Notes: generated from the sequence alone by a model not told the origin. Numbered from the stretch's first letter, positions 37,620 to 46,335 are shown. The stretch is 55,857 nucleotides of DNA from Clostridiales bacterium S5-A14a (GCA_000758905.1 JRNA01000018.1:1-55857), one strand, 5' to 3'. Numbers and translations: made by a program.

Positions 37620-39165
37620 TTCTAGAATGAGAAAATTCTTATATGTACTATTGCATTTGCTTGTCTTCATTGTACTATGCTCATGCGTAAGTTTATTGTG
37701 GCTTAGAGATAATTTCGGAGATATAGGAATTGATGAAATCATTTTTACGTTGAGCGCTGGGGTTAAGGGAACGTCTGATGAACTGCTTTCAAGCTATTAC
37801 AAGTTTGTCATACCGATTATGGCTTTCTTTGTAGTTTTTTACGCTTTGCTCAACTATGTGCTGCACAAATTTGATTTGAAATACTTCTTACATTTTAGAA
37901 TAAAGAACAAGAATACCACCATCAGACTAAAGATGTCACAACTTTTGGTAATCGTTCTAATAGGCTCATTCTCATTAGGTGTTTATACTGCAAATGAAAA
38001 ATTTGGTCTCTTTAACTACATCAAATATTCATCTCAGAAATCAGATTTTATAGAGAAAAACTATGTTAATCCTGATGGGAAGGTCGTTTTCCCAGATAAA
38101 AAGAGAAATCTGATACATATATTCATGGAATCTGGGGAGACCACAGTGATGGATAAGGCCAACGGTGGATTGTTTGATCAAAATTATGTACCAGAGCTGA
38201 CACAGATTGCAAAGGATAATATTGCATTCTCTCAATCTGATTTACTGGAGGGAGCCCTAGTAACTCCAGGTTCTACATGGACAACAGGCGGTATTTTCTC
38301 ACAATCAAACGGCATTCCAATCAAACGTGATATAGGGAATGATGCCTTGATAAAAAAACATGATTTCAACCATTATTTCCGGACTCTTAAATCAACAGCT
38401 GATATACTGAGGGAAAATGGCTACTCTAATTATTTTATGTGTGGATCTGATGTTAGTTTTGGTGGGAAAAATAGTTTGCTTACTTCTCATGGCAAATATA
38501 AGATTTATGATTATAATACAGCTATTAAGGATGGGCTGATTGATAAGGATTATTTTGTTTGGTGGGGAATGGAAGACCAAAAACTATTTGAATATGCGAA
38601 GGAGAAAATCGCCACAATCTCAAAGAACCCTGGACCATTTAATTTTACAATGCTTACCGTAGACACGCATCATGTGGATGGCTATAAATGCAGCCTCTGT
38701 GAAAATCGATTTGATAAGCAATATGCAAATGTTTATGCATGTTCATCAAAACAGATTTCAAACTTCCTTAACTGGATACGTGAACAACCTTTCTATGAAA
38801 ATACGACAGTAGTAATAACTGGTGATCACTGCAGTATGGATCCAAATTTTTTTGAAGAGGTTTCAGCTAAAAGCACTGAAAACTTTAATGACGTTCAACT
38901 AAATCGTAAAGTTTATAACGCCTTTATAAACTCAGCGATAGATACTCAATATATGAAAAATAGAAAATTTACAACACTGGATTTCTTCCCTACTATACTG
39001 GCTTCAGTGGGTGCAGAGATTAAGGGTGAACGCTTAGGCCTAGGAACAAATTTATTTTCAGGGAAGGAAACTCTTTCAGAAAAATATGGATATAAATATT
39101 TATATGACGAACTTAAGAAAAAGTCGGATTTTTACGAAATTAATCTGATGTTAATGCAAAAGTAA
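37612..39165 (+). CDS. LTA-synthase-family (sulfatase-fold) membrane enzyme
   Basis: A 517-residue protein with about three N-terminal membrane helices (about 8-28, 62-84, 105-122) and an extracellular alkaline-phosphatase/sulfatase fold. Relatives transfer phosphoglycerol or phosphoethanolamine to glycolipids, polysaccharides or teichoic acids. Visible site residues include HIFMESGETTVMD (early metal Glu), GALVTPGSTWTTGGIFSQSNGIPI (nucleophile Thr region), MLTVDTHHVDGYKCS and VVITGDHCSMDPNFF (C-terminal Asp/His metal site). A CSLC...Cys pair is unusual. The closest style is the LtaS/MdoB-like transferases with a CSLC insert, seen in capsule or wall modification. ATG 37612 overlaps the previous stop. 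Confidence 0.82.
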   Translation: MNNSRMRKFLYVLLHLLVFIVLCSCVSLLWLRDNFGDIGIDEIIFTLSAGVKGTSDELLSSYYKFVIPIMAFFVVFYALLNYVLHKFDLKYFLHFRIKNKNTTIRLKMSQLLVIVLIGSFSLGVYTANEKFGLFNYIKYSSQKSDFIEKNYVNPDGKVVFPDKKRNLIHIFMESGETTVMDKANGGLFDQNYVPELTQIAKDNIAFSQSDLLEGALVTPGSTWTTGGIFSQSNGIPIKRDIGNDALIKKHDFNHYFRTLKSTADILRENGYSNYFMCGSDVSFGGKNSLLTSHGKYKIYDYNTAIKDGLIDKDYFVWWGMEDQKLFEYAKEKIATISKNPGPFNFTMLTVDTHHVDGYKCSLCENRFDKQYANVYACSSKQISNFLNWIREQPFYENTTVVITGDHCSMDPNFFEEVSAKSTENFNDVQLNRKVYNAFINSAIDTQYMKNRKFTTLDFFPTILASVGAEIKGERLGLGTNLFSGKETLSEKYGYKYLYDELKKKSDFYEINLMLMQK

Positions 39166-39253
39166 AACATATTATAATACATCCAAGCGTTTAACAAATT
39201 ATTTGATTCTGCTGGATGTTTACTGAAATATTGCAACAAATTTTGGAGGTATT

Positions 39254-40516
39254 ATGGAATTCAACGAAGTGCAAGCAGTTAATCGAGCATATGAGCTTCT
39301 CTCAGAAGAAGAGGCATGTAAGGGGCAGGCACATCACTTACGTATAATTAAAGATAAACTTGAAAAAGAGACATTGACCTTGTCAATAATAGGACAGTTC
39401 AAGCGAGGAAAGAGCACGCTTGCAAATTATATTTTGGGCGATGAGATTCTTCCAGTCGGCATAGTTCCAATAACATCGGCCGTAACGCGTGTATACTATG
39501 GGGATAAATCCGCAGAAGTGCACTTTTTTAATGGCGACGTGAAGCCGATAGAATTTGAGAACCTGTCTGAATACATAAGCGAGCAACAAAATAACAACAA
39601 TAAACTCGGTGTATCATCTGTAGTGATTAAAACACCATCAAAGTTTCTTAAGAACGGCATAGAGTTCGTCGATACGCCGGGCGTTGGTTCCTTCCACAAG
39701 AACAACACGGAAGTAGCATATCAATACATGAAGGAAAGCGACGGAGTAATCTTCCTGCTCTCCGTGGACAGCCCTATAAACGAGATAGAAATAGAGTTTC
39801 TTAAGGCAACAAAAGAGTATGCTTCGAAGTTCTATTTTGCTGTTAATAAGTCAGATCTTGTATCAGAAGTTGAACTCGCTCAGTATATAGGCTACTGTCA
39901 GGGTGTACTCCAGCAGATTATGGGATATGACTCACAGCCTGTCAAAATTTTTCCTGTTTCTGCAAAAACTGGAGAAGGCATCAAAGAACTTACAACTTCG
40001 GTAAGCAAGGATCTAAAGAAAAATGCAAGGGCTATACTTGAACATTCATCAATACTAAAATTAAGAGACATAATTGATGAAGCGAACGACCAACTCAGAT
40101 TTTACTGGAAAGCCATGAATATGGAATACAAGGATCTAGATGTTGCATTTTCATCTATTGATGAATATATTGATGAAATTAAAAATGAGGCAAACAAACA
40201 GGATTCTAATTTTGAAATAGGATTTAATGAAATCAAAATAGCTTTATCAGAAAAAGTTCAAGAGTTCTTTGGCATCAAATATGTATATGAAATCGAAGAG
40301 AGCTCTCCTTTCAAACGTACTATGACAAAGAGCGAATTCCAAGAAAAGGTAAACAATCTATTAGAAGATTTAAGGAATACGCTCGATAGTATTTTGTTGT
40401 ATCGTGAAGAAAACGCCTACATTGTTGTCAGGAGGATTGCGAATATCAATCTTCTTTCAAATAGACTTAGGGAGATTAAAAGACAAATAAATGAACAACT
40501 TGAAAAAGGTAAATAG
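39254..40516 (+). CDS. Bacterial dynamin-like GTPase, short form
   Basis: A 420-residue dynamin-superfamily GTPase. Visible motifs are the P-loop GQFKRGKST (about 46-54), a conserved PITSAVTRV switch-I region, DTPGVGS (about 139) and NKSD (about 197), then SAKTGEG. After the GTPase domain comes a predicted helical stalk of ~180 residues. Bacterial dynamins are usually 550-1,200 residues and often paired; this one is short, single and lacks an obvious paddle or membrane helix. It starts at ATG 39254 after TTGGAGG and is followed after 2 bp by a D,D-carboxypeptidase gene. A link to membrane or wall remodelling is therefore plausible. Confidence 0.82.
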   Translation: MEFNEVQAVNRAYELLSEEEACKGQAHHLRIIKDKLEKETLTLSIIGQFKRGKSTLANYILGDEILPVGIVPITSAVTRVYYGDKSAEVHFFNGDVKPIEFENLSEYISEQQNNNNKLGVSSVVIKTPSKFLKNGIEFVDTPGVGSFHKNNTEVAYQYMKESDGVIFLLSVDSPINEIEIEFLKATKEYASKFYFAVNKSDLVSEVELAQYIGYCQGVLQQIMGYDSQPVKIFPVSAKTGEGIKELTTSVSKDLKKNARAILEHSSILKLRDIIDEANDQLRFYWKAMNMEYKDLDVAFSSIDEYIDEIKNEANKQDSNFEIGFNEIKIALSEKVQEFFGIKYVYEIEESSPFKRTMTKSEFQEKVNNLLEDLRNTLDSILLYREENAYIVVRRIANINLLSNRLREIKRQINEQLEKGK

Positions 40517-40518
40517 TT

Positions 40519-41781
40519 ATGTATAGTTTATTTAAAATCAACTGCCTAAACAAAGAGCGGATTAAAAAAATAGTCGCAATATTGCTTTCACTTTTGGTGG
40601 TTTTTTCGGGGCTGACCTTCTATAACTCTGCCGTGAATGCATTTGCTCAATCAAAGTCGAAGTCTGAATCAAGAAAATCAAAGTTAGAAATTCAGAGAGA
40701 GCAGGTTTATGACTATTTTGATGATTTGCATGCATATGCGGTAGGAAATCCTGATACTGGAGAAATATATTTTGCAAATCATTCTACTGAAAAATTTCCA
40801 ATTGCAAGTATATCAAAACTTATGACATATCTTCTTGTGATGGAAGCCATGGATACTGGCAAGATTTCTAGAGATGGTAAGGTTACTATAACAAAAGAGG
40901 CTGAGGATGTGACATATTCTTATGGAATGATTTGGGTCAAGGAAGGAATGAAGGTTTCGGTAAAAGATCTGATACAGGCTATGCTAATTCCATCGAGTAA
41001 TGAATCTGCTGTTGCTCTTGCATGTCATGTCGCAGGATCAGAAAAAGAGTTTGCAAAATTAATGAATAAGAGGGCAAAGGAACTTGGACTTAATAGTACT
41101 CATTTTTATACTGCAAGTGGGCTGCCAAGAGATCTTGATGATGACGATGAAGATGAATACATTCTTCCGTCAAAGTATCTCAAGTCTGAAAATCACTCTT
41201 CGGTTGAGGATCTGTTTAAACTCGCAAGTTTTATAATGAAAAAATATCCTCAAATAACGAAGATTACTTCGAAGAAAGATATAAGAATTGATCAATTTAG
41301 TTTTTATGCAGAGAATACCAACACGCTGCTTAAGAAGGATAGAAATATAAATGGACTGAAGACAGGTTCCACACCAGGTGCTGGTAGGTGCATTATTATT
41401 ACAAGAAATGAAAAATCGGATTTCAAGCTAGCTCGAGAAAATAGCAAGACTATGGTTGTTTTGTTAGGTGCAAATGGTGTGAGTGAAAGGAATCAAAAAG
41501 CCAAAGATCTTTTGAATCTTGGAAGAAGGAATTTTATGGCTCAGGAGCGTTATGGGGTTACGCCGATGCCAAAGCTGAAGATTCCTGAAAATGTACCGCA
41601 GCTAACAGATGAAGAGAAGAAAGCGGAGAATAAAAAATCTTTTATAATTAAAATAATCGAGTTTGCAGTTTCGATAATAGTCGCAATTATTTTGCTGATT
41701 CTTCTTATGAGATATATCATCAGGAGACGACGAAGAAGATCCCGTTTGATAATGAGCAAGAGGCGTTATCGCAGACGGTAA
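40519..41781 (+). CDS. D-alanyl-D-alanine carboxypeptidase (DacF/PBP5-type)
   Basis: A 420-residue serine peptidase S11 that trims the terminal D-Ala from peptidoglycan side chains. An N-terminal membrane/signal segment (about 14-40) is followed by the catalytic domain: SxxK S97-I-S-K100, SxN S159-S160-N161 and KTG K281-T-G283. Unlike typical PBP5 proteins with an amphipathic C-terminal helix, the end is a true membrane helix (about 375-400) followed by a very basic tail (RRRRRRSRLIMSKRRYRRR). It starts at ATG 40519, 2 bp after the dynamin gene and close to AAAAGG within it. Spacing implies co-translation with the GTPase. Confidence 0.9.
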   Translation: MYSLFKINCLNKERIKKIVAILLSLLVVFSGLTFYNSAVNAFAQSKSKSESRKSKLEIQREQVYDYFDDLHAYAVGNPDTGEIYFANHSTEKFPIASISKLMTYLLVMEAMDTGKISRDGKVTITKEAEDVTYSYGMIWVKEGMKVSVKDLIQAMLIPSSNESAVALACHVAGSEKEFAKLMNKRAKELGLNSTHFYTASGLPRDLDDDDEDEYILPSKYLKSENHSSVEDLFKLASFIMKKYPQITKITSKKDIRIDQFSFYAENTNTLLKKDRNINGLKTGSTPGAGRCIIITRNEKSDFKLARENSKTMVVLLGANGVSERNQKAKDLLNLGRRNFMAQERYGVTPMPKLKIPENVPQLTDEEKKAENKKSFIIKIIEFAVSIIVAIILLILLMRYIIRRRRRRSRLIMSKRRYRRR

Positions 41782-41849
41782 TATCTAATTTTTAACTTTG
41801 AGGACGGAATATTTTCTTAAAATAATTTTAAAGAAAGTGTGATAAAATA

Positions 41850-41898
41850 AACAATTTCTTCAAGAATGCTAGATTTTTATCAAGAAAATTGTTATAAT
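41850..41898 (+). promoter_or_regulatory. CoA-transferase promoter with overlapping inverted repeat
   Basis: An extended -10 (TGTTATAAT, 41890-41898) lacks a good -35. Instead the -35 zone is spanned by an imperfect inverted repeat: AACAATTTCTT (41850-41860) against AAGAAAATTGTT (41882-41893). This looks like a regulator-binding palindrome; the regulator is unknown. Confidence 0.5.
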
Positions 41899-41955
41899 AG
41901 GTAAGGATTTACTTAAATTTACCGTTAATATTATGATAGAAAGGTGATTTGGAAA

Positions 41956-42669
41956 ATGATTAACAAAATGATGACTGCGGATGAAGCAGTTGCAGGTGTT
42001 AAAGACGGCATGACCATTATGGTTGGCGGCTTCCTAGCAACTGGATCTCCGGAAATCCTAATGGATGCACTAGTGAGAAAAGGTGTAAAGCACCTTACTG
42101 TAATTGCAAATGATGGCGGACTTGATGTTGGTCAGTACGGTGCAAGAACAGCAAGGGGTGTTGGTAAGTTGCTTGAAAATCACATGGTTGACCACATCAT
42201 AGCTTCTCACCTGGGAGTTAACCCTAAACTTAACGAACAGTTTGCTGACGGTTCTCTTAAGTACACACTTGTTCCTCAGGGAACTCTTGCTGAGAAAATT
42301 AGAGCTGCCAACTATGGTCTTGGTGGAGTAATAACTCCTACAGGCATTGGTACTCCTATGGAATTTGAAAAAGACGAACTTGGTAGAGATAAGATTACCA
42401 TGGAAATAGATGGAGTTAAGTACCTTGTAGAGAGACCTCTAAAGGCTGACTATGCGTTCATTAGAGCGTCTGTATGCGACAAGTTTGGTAACTTTGTTTG
42501 CTCAAAGGCAACTAAGAACTTTAACTACGTTATGGCAGGAGCTGCTGATAAAGTAATTGTTGCAACTGAAGAACTAGTTGAAATCGGTTCAGGTGATCCT
42601 GATAGATTTACAGTAGCTGGCGTTCTTGTAGATGGCATTGTGGAAGGAGAAAAGAAATGGCAGATATAA
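41956..42669 (+). CDS. CoA transferase subunit A (acetate/acetoacetate type)
   Basis: A 237-residue alpha subunit of a family I CoA transferase (AtoD/CtfA/ScoA group). It swaps CoA between short-chain acids, for example acetate with butyryl- or acetoacetyl-CoA. Blocks: VKDGMTIMVGGFLATGSPEILMDALV (about 15-40), the oxoanion/CoA region GTLAEKIRAANYGLGGVITPTGIGT and VEIGSGDPDRFTVAGVLVDGIVEG. ATG 41956 is preferred over GTG 41944, which overlaps the AAAGGTG ribosome site. It overlaps subunit B by 13 bp. The pair fits amino-acid or butyrate fermentation; exact substrates cannot be read from sequence. Confidence 0.9.
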   Translation: MINKMMTADEAVAGVKDGMTIMVGGFLATGSPEILMDALVRKGVKHLTVIANDGGLDVGQYGARTARGVGKLLENHMVDHIIASHLGVNPKLNEQFADGSLKYTLVPQGTLAEKIRAANYGLGGVITPTGIGTPMEFEKDELGRDKITMEIDGVKYLVERPLKADYAFIRASVCDKFGNFVCSKATKNFNYVMAGAADKVIVATEELVEIGSGDPDRFTVAGVLVDGIVEGEKKWQI

Positions 42670-43313
42670 AGGAAAGAATTGCCAGAAGAACAGCTAAAGA
42701 GCTGAGAGATGGCGAATTGGTAAACCTTGGAATTGGACTTCCAACTATGGTTGGATCTTTTGTTCCTGAAGATATCATTATCACACTTCACTCTGAAAAC
42801 GGTTTTGCAGGACTTGACTCTATTCCTGAAGAAGGAAAAGAAGACGTTGATATTATTAACTCAGGTGGACAGTATGTAACAGTTCTTCCTAGAGTTAACT
42901 ATTTTGATACAGCAACAAGCTTTGGTATCGTAAGAGGCGGACACGTTGACGTTACTGTTCTTGGTGCTATGCAGGTTGCTGAAAACGGAGACCTTGCTAA
43001 CTGGATCATCCCTGGTAAGAAGGTTGCTGGCATGGGCGGAGCAATGGACCTTGTAGTAGGTGCAAGAGAAGTTATCATTGCAATGACTCATACACAGAAG
43101 GGCAATCACAAAATCCTTAAGGAGTGTACACTTCCTCTTACAGCTGAAAAAGTTGTTGACATGATCATCACAGAGATGGCTGTTATGAAGGTAACTGATA
43201 AGGGTATCGAAGTTATTGAACTTCACCCTGACTTCACTAAGGAACAGGTTCAGGAAGCAACTGGATGCGAGCTAATCTGGAGCCCTGATCTTAAGCCTTA
43301 TCAGGAAGACTAA
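42657..43313 (+). CDS. CoA transferase subunit B (acetate/acetoacetate type)
   Basis: A 218-residue beta subunit (AtoA/CtfB/ScoB). The catalytic Glu47 lies in HSENGF and forms the acyl-glutamyl anhydride and CoA thioester intermediates. Further family blocks are VNLGIGLPTMVGSFVP (about 22-37), VTVLGAMQVAENGDLANW and GKKVAGMGGAMDLVVGAREVI. The start is ATG 42657, inside the end of subunit A, with GGAG 8 bp upstream. The two subunits form the active heterodimer. Codon use is strongly biased (many CTT, GTT, GCA), as in abundant catabolic enzymes in this window. Confidence 0.92.
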   Translation: MADIKERIARRTAKELRDGELVNLGIGLPTMVGSFVPEDIIITLHSENGFAGLDSIPEEGKEDVDIINSGGQYVTVLPRVNYFDTATSFGIVRGGHVDVTVLGAMQVAENGDLANWIIPGKKVAGMGGAMDLVVGAREVIIAMTHTQKGNHKILKECTLPLTAEKVVDMIITEMAVMKVTDKGIEVIELHPDFTKEQVQEATGCELIWSPDLKPYQED

Positions 43314-43370
43314 TATAAATAATTCTTGAATGATTCGCATATGTTTTGCGAAGATTATATGAGAATAAAA

Positions 43371-43469
43371 TAATGCCCCGAGCTGGCATACCATTCTGAT
43401 GAACTTTGATGATTTCTCATCTTGTTCAGGCATTTAGACTGATATGCGGCTAGCGGGGTATTTTGTTTT
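43371..43469 (+). terminator. Long multi-stem terminator after the CoA transferase
   Basis: An outer stem (AATGCCCCG near 43372-43380 with CGGGGTATT near 43455-43462) encloses GCATA/TATGC. It also encloses a third nested stem (TGAAC..GATGA with TCATC..GTTCA). It ends in TTTTGTTTTT. The ~90-nt length is far more than termination needs. A separate small TTCGCA/TGCGAA hairpin precedes it at 43334-43352. Confidence 0.7.
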
Positions 43470-43490
43470 TGATATGTAGTATTTGAGCTT

Positions 43491-44792
43491 CTAAAATTTA
43501 TTTAATTCTAAAATTGAGTCAATGAATGCAGATAATTCTTTTGTTATCCCAAAGGTAACCTGAGCCGATACTTTGCTACCGCCGCCTTTACCACCGAGTG
43601 GGAGAGCTATATCTTTTACTATCTCACCACAGTTGAATTGAGATTCCTTGGATGTGATTATTAGAGCAAATTTTGCAGCATTGTTAGTCAATAGAATAAG
43701 TTTTGAATCAGCTACTTTTATCAAATCCTTGGCCATTGTTTGGAGCAGTTTGGAATTAAATCCATCCATGTTTTCATAGTATACTTTGGAATTGGATGCT
43801 TCTAACTGGACTTTTATATTTTCGCTTTTGCTTGTAATAACTGATTTTTCAAGTGAGAATAGCCTATCTCTCACTTCCTGATTTTTAACTTCCAATGATT
43901 CAAATTTATCGAGTAAATCTTCCTGCCCAGCCGAAAGCTTGTTCGAGATTTCTGTCAGTGCGTTATATTGCGACTGATATTTTTTTAGGGCCCGCTCTCC
44001 AGCCTCAAAGTAAATGCGAGTCATACCTTTGTTTTGTTCTAGCTTATATATTTTCAAAAGCCCGACTTGACCCGAAAATGCTGGATGTGTACCACAGCAT
44101 GCTACAGCATCAGATGGATTTTCGAAGCTGCCTATGCGTACGATTGTTATGTCCTTCTCAAGTTTGAGCTCTTTGCGAAGAGGCTCCCTTAATGCTTCTT
44201 CTTTGCTGTCGTAGTGGGTACTTATTACGGGAAGGTTTTGCCATATAACACTGTTAGTCTCAAGTTCAGCAGCCTCTGCCATAGGCCAATCAATTCTGTC
44301 GTAATCACTGTTTTCAAGACTAATATCTATTGTCATATAGTCATCGCCCATGTGAAAACCGCGATTTATGCCATTGTAGAGTTTATACATTACTCCACTG
44401 AGTATATGTTCTCCGCAGTGCCTCTGCATATTATCGAATCTGTGAGGCCAGTTAATCTTTTGTAAAACAGTATCGCCGATTTTGAAATCGAAAGAATCGA
44501 TATCTGAATTGCCTGAGTTGCACAAATTATCTTTATTTGAGCTAGAATTATTTTTAATATTCACAACTCTGTGGTAAATATCATCATCATGTTCACTGAC
44601 ATCGATGATTTTATATTGCTGATCATCTATAGATATAATTCCAATATCACAACTCTGACCACCGCCTGTTGGAAAGAAAATAGTTTCATCGAATGTAAGT
44701 AAGGTTTTATCTTCGTCATATAATACGCCTGAGATCTTAGAGACTAGCTCCATTTGGTAAACATTCTCTTTATAAACTCTTTTAGTTTTCAT
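43491..44792 (-). CDS. AlaX-type alanyl-tRNA editing protein with DHHA1 domain
   Basis: A 433-residue stand-alone editing protein related to the C-terminal half of alanyl-tRNA synthetase. It removes wrongly attached Ser or Gly from tRNA-Ala. Zinc-site motifs are HCGEH (about 133, HxxxH) and CCGTHP (about 232, CxxxH). An early block FPTGGGQSCDIG matches the beta-barrel of AlaX. The C-terminal ~110 residues (LPLGGKGGGSKVSAQVTFG) are the DHHA1 domain, so this is the long AlaX-II-like form. The start is ATG 44792 after AGGAGA on the coding strand. No synthetase gene lies in the window. Confidence 0.9.
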   Translation of the reverse strand: MKTKRVYKENVYQMELVSKISGVLYDEDKTLLTFDETIFFPTGGGQSCDIGIISIDDQQYKIIDVSEHDDDIYHRVVNIKNNSSSNKDNLCNSGNSDIDSFDFKIGDTVLQKINWPHRFDNMQRHCGEHILSGVMYKLYNGINRGFHMGDDYMTIDISLENSDYDRIDWPMAEAAELETNSVIWQNLPVISTHYDSKEEALREPLRKELKLEKDITIVRIGSFENPSDAVACCGTHPAFSGQVGLLKIYKLEQNKGMTRIYFEAGERALKKYQSQYNALTEISNKLSAGQEDLLDKFESLEVKNQEVRDRLFSLEKSVITSKSENIKVQLEASNSKVYYENMDGFNSKLLQTMAKDLIKVADSKLILLTNNAAKFALIITSKESQFNCGEIVKDIALPLGGKGGGSKVSAQVTFGITKELSAFIDSILELNKF

Positions 44793-44810
44793 AAATTCTC
44801 CTGTCTTGAG

Positions 44811-45099
44811 TCAATATTTTTCCGTGTGAAAGTGAATAGATAATTTTTTCAAAAACCTGTGGATAACTCCGTGCAGAACCTTAGGTGTTGGAGGTAGAAC
44901 TGTTGAAATATCAACAATATCGACATAAAAACTTATCCACATAGACTTGTTAATAAGTTTATGTATAATTTCGTAAAAATATATAAAATCCCGATTTTTC
45001 AAGGGAGTATGAAGCACGATAGTACACATACATTAATTAGAGTTTACATAATCTTTAAACTAATAAATATCAATGAATAATATGCAATTACGGGAGCAT
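44811..45099. other. AT-rich intergenic region with two DnaA boxes
   Basis: This 289-bp gap contains TGTGGATAA (44858-44866) and TTATCCACA (44933-44941), two perfect 9-mers for the replication initiator DnaA, in opposite orientation and 66 bp apart. Between and after them lie a perfect palindrome (TGTTGA-AATA-TCAACA, 44901-44916), an inverted repeat AACTTAT/ATAAGTT and AT-rich sequence. It lacks dnaA, dnaN or rpmH neighbours, so it may be a DnaA-titration or regulatory site, not the origin. The only open frame here (44811-45029, minus) is unconvincing. Confidence 0.6.
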
Positions 45100-46335
45100 T
45101 TATCTGTCTTTTATATTCTCCGCATACTCCATAAAATGACTTTCGTTGCTTAGAATATAATCATACAGCAGTGGATTTGCGTAAATTTCTTTGTGTATGA
45201 GCTGAGCGTGTTTTCCGAATTTTGAATTGAATATATCGTGTTCAAGCAGGCCGAGATACTCATCTGAAGGTGCCATTAACACAAGCTCATCTTTGCCATT
45301 GTAATAGTAAGCTCCATAGAAATCATTGAGCATGGAATAATTCTCAGAGTTCACGTGAGAATTATCCGGCTTATACAAAATAAATAAAGTGCCTTCACCT
45401 TCCCTTCTCTGTGTGCTCCAGTTAAGCATAAAAGTAGAATTTTGATTAAATTTCTTGAATTCTTCATCTACAGTCATTACTGATATGTGTTCAGTCCTTC
45501 TCAGCATAACAGCAGCTTCAACCGTCGAGATTGGAAACGCAGAAATCCTTTTAATTTTTTTCACTCTAAGCTGGTCCATCTGTATATGACATACTGTGAG
45601 ATAATATACATCCTTTGCTTCTATAAGCGACTCGCATGAGAAAGAATCGGCATCATCTAATGGAGCTATTTTGTTGTTGTACAAAACCGAACGCGGAATT
45701 CTTGGGAATGCATCAGAGATATCAGGATTTGTTGAAAGTACAGCGGCCGCTTCAATGTCTTTTGCGAACATCCTCATAACAAAATAGTTAATCGCCTCAT
45801 AGGGTGTTGATACGGGTGTACACTGCTTGCTATCGAGTATGTACATCTCGGGATCTGTAAAAATAACGGTTGGCCTGAGGAGATCAATGTACTCTTCAAG
45901 TGGGTCAGGAATTTTGTGACCATTATTAAGAGCTCGATTTGAATACTTTTGAAGGAGCCACATTGCTTCTCGAAGTGAAATCTCGACAAGCCTTGCCCCC
46001 AGGCCTCCCACATAGGTGCGTTGAATATCGTAGTATAAATCATTTTCTTCCCCTAGAAGGCTGTCATATCGTTCGAGCCCATAATCCTCAACATCGATGT
46101 AAAAGAATTGGTGAAATTGTTTTTTGAACTTATTATCGGGTAAATCCCATGTTATGCCAATCGAAAGAACACCCATAAGGCGTGTATCAGTCACATATGC
46201 TGAGCGAAATACTTTGTTGCCGGTTTTGTATGATTCGATTGCTCCGCCGTCCAGAGTATCGATTTGAATCATAGATTTAGATATACCTTTTTTACTAGTT
46301 GAAACTGGAAGTTTCTTATCTTTACTATTGCTCAT
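45100..46335 (-). CDS. Hypothetical protein, 411 residues
   Basis: A soluble 411-residue protein without signal peptide, membrane helix or recognised motif. It has a basic, Ser/Lys-rich N-terminal tail (about 1-22) followed by a folded-looking region with normal composition. Repeated acidic/aromatic blocks (FFYIDVEDYGLERYDSLL, LEEYIDLLRPTVIFTDPEMYILDS) and several Asp/Glu clusters are visible but do not match a family I know. ATG 46335 is preceded by GAGGTG on the coding strand about 12 bp away. It is a single gene between the DnaA-box region and the metK leader, transcribed away from metK. Confidence 0.7.
   Translation of the reverse strand: MSNSKDKKLPVSTSKKGISKSMIQIDTLDGGAIESYKTGNKVFRSAYVTDTRLMGVLSIGITWDLPDNKFKKQFHQFFYIDVEDYGLERYDSLLGEENDLYYDIQRTYVGGLGARLVEISLREAMWLLQKYSNRALNNGHKIPDPLEEYIDLLRPTVIFTDPEMYILDSKQCTPVSTPYEAINYFVMRMFAKDIEAAAVLSTNPDISDAFPRIPRSVLYNNKIAPLDDADSFSCESLIEAKDVYYLTVCHIQMDQLRVKKIKRISAFPISTVEAAVMLRRTEHISVMTVDEEFKKFNQNSTFMLNWSTQRREGEGTLFILYKPDNSHVNSENYSMLNDFYGAYYYNGKDELVLMAPSDEYLGLLEHDIFNSKFGKHAQLIHKEIYANPLLYDYILSNESHFMEYAENIKDR

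Noticed and set aside
44811-45029. 72-codon minus-strand frame in the DnaA-box gap
   Set aside because: No good ribosome site, atypical composition, and it runs through the palindromes.
44811-45099. Replication origin
   Set aside because: Two perfect DnaA boxes are not enough. dnaA, dnaN, rpmH and gyr genes are absent and no clear DnaA-box cluster or unwinding element array is seen, so it is reported only as a DnaA-box region.
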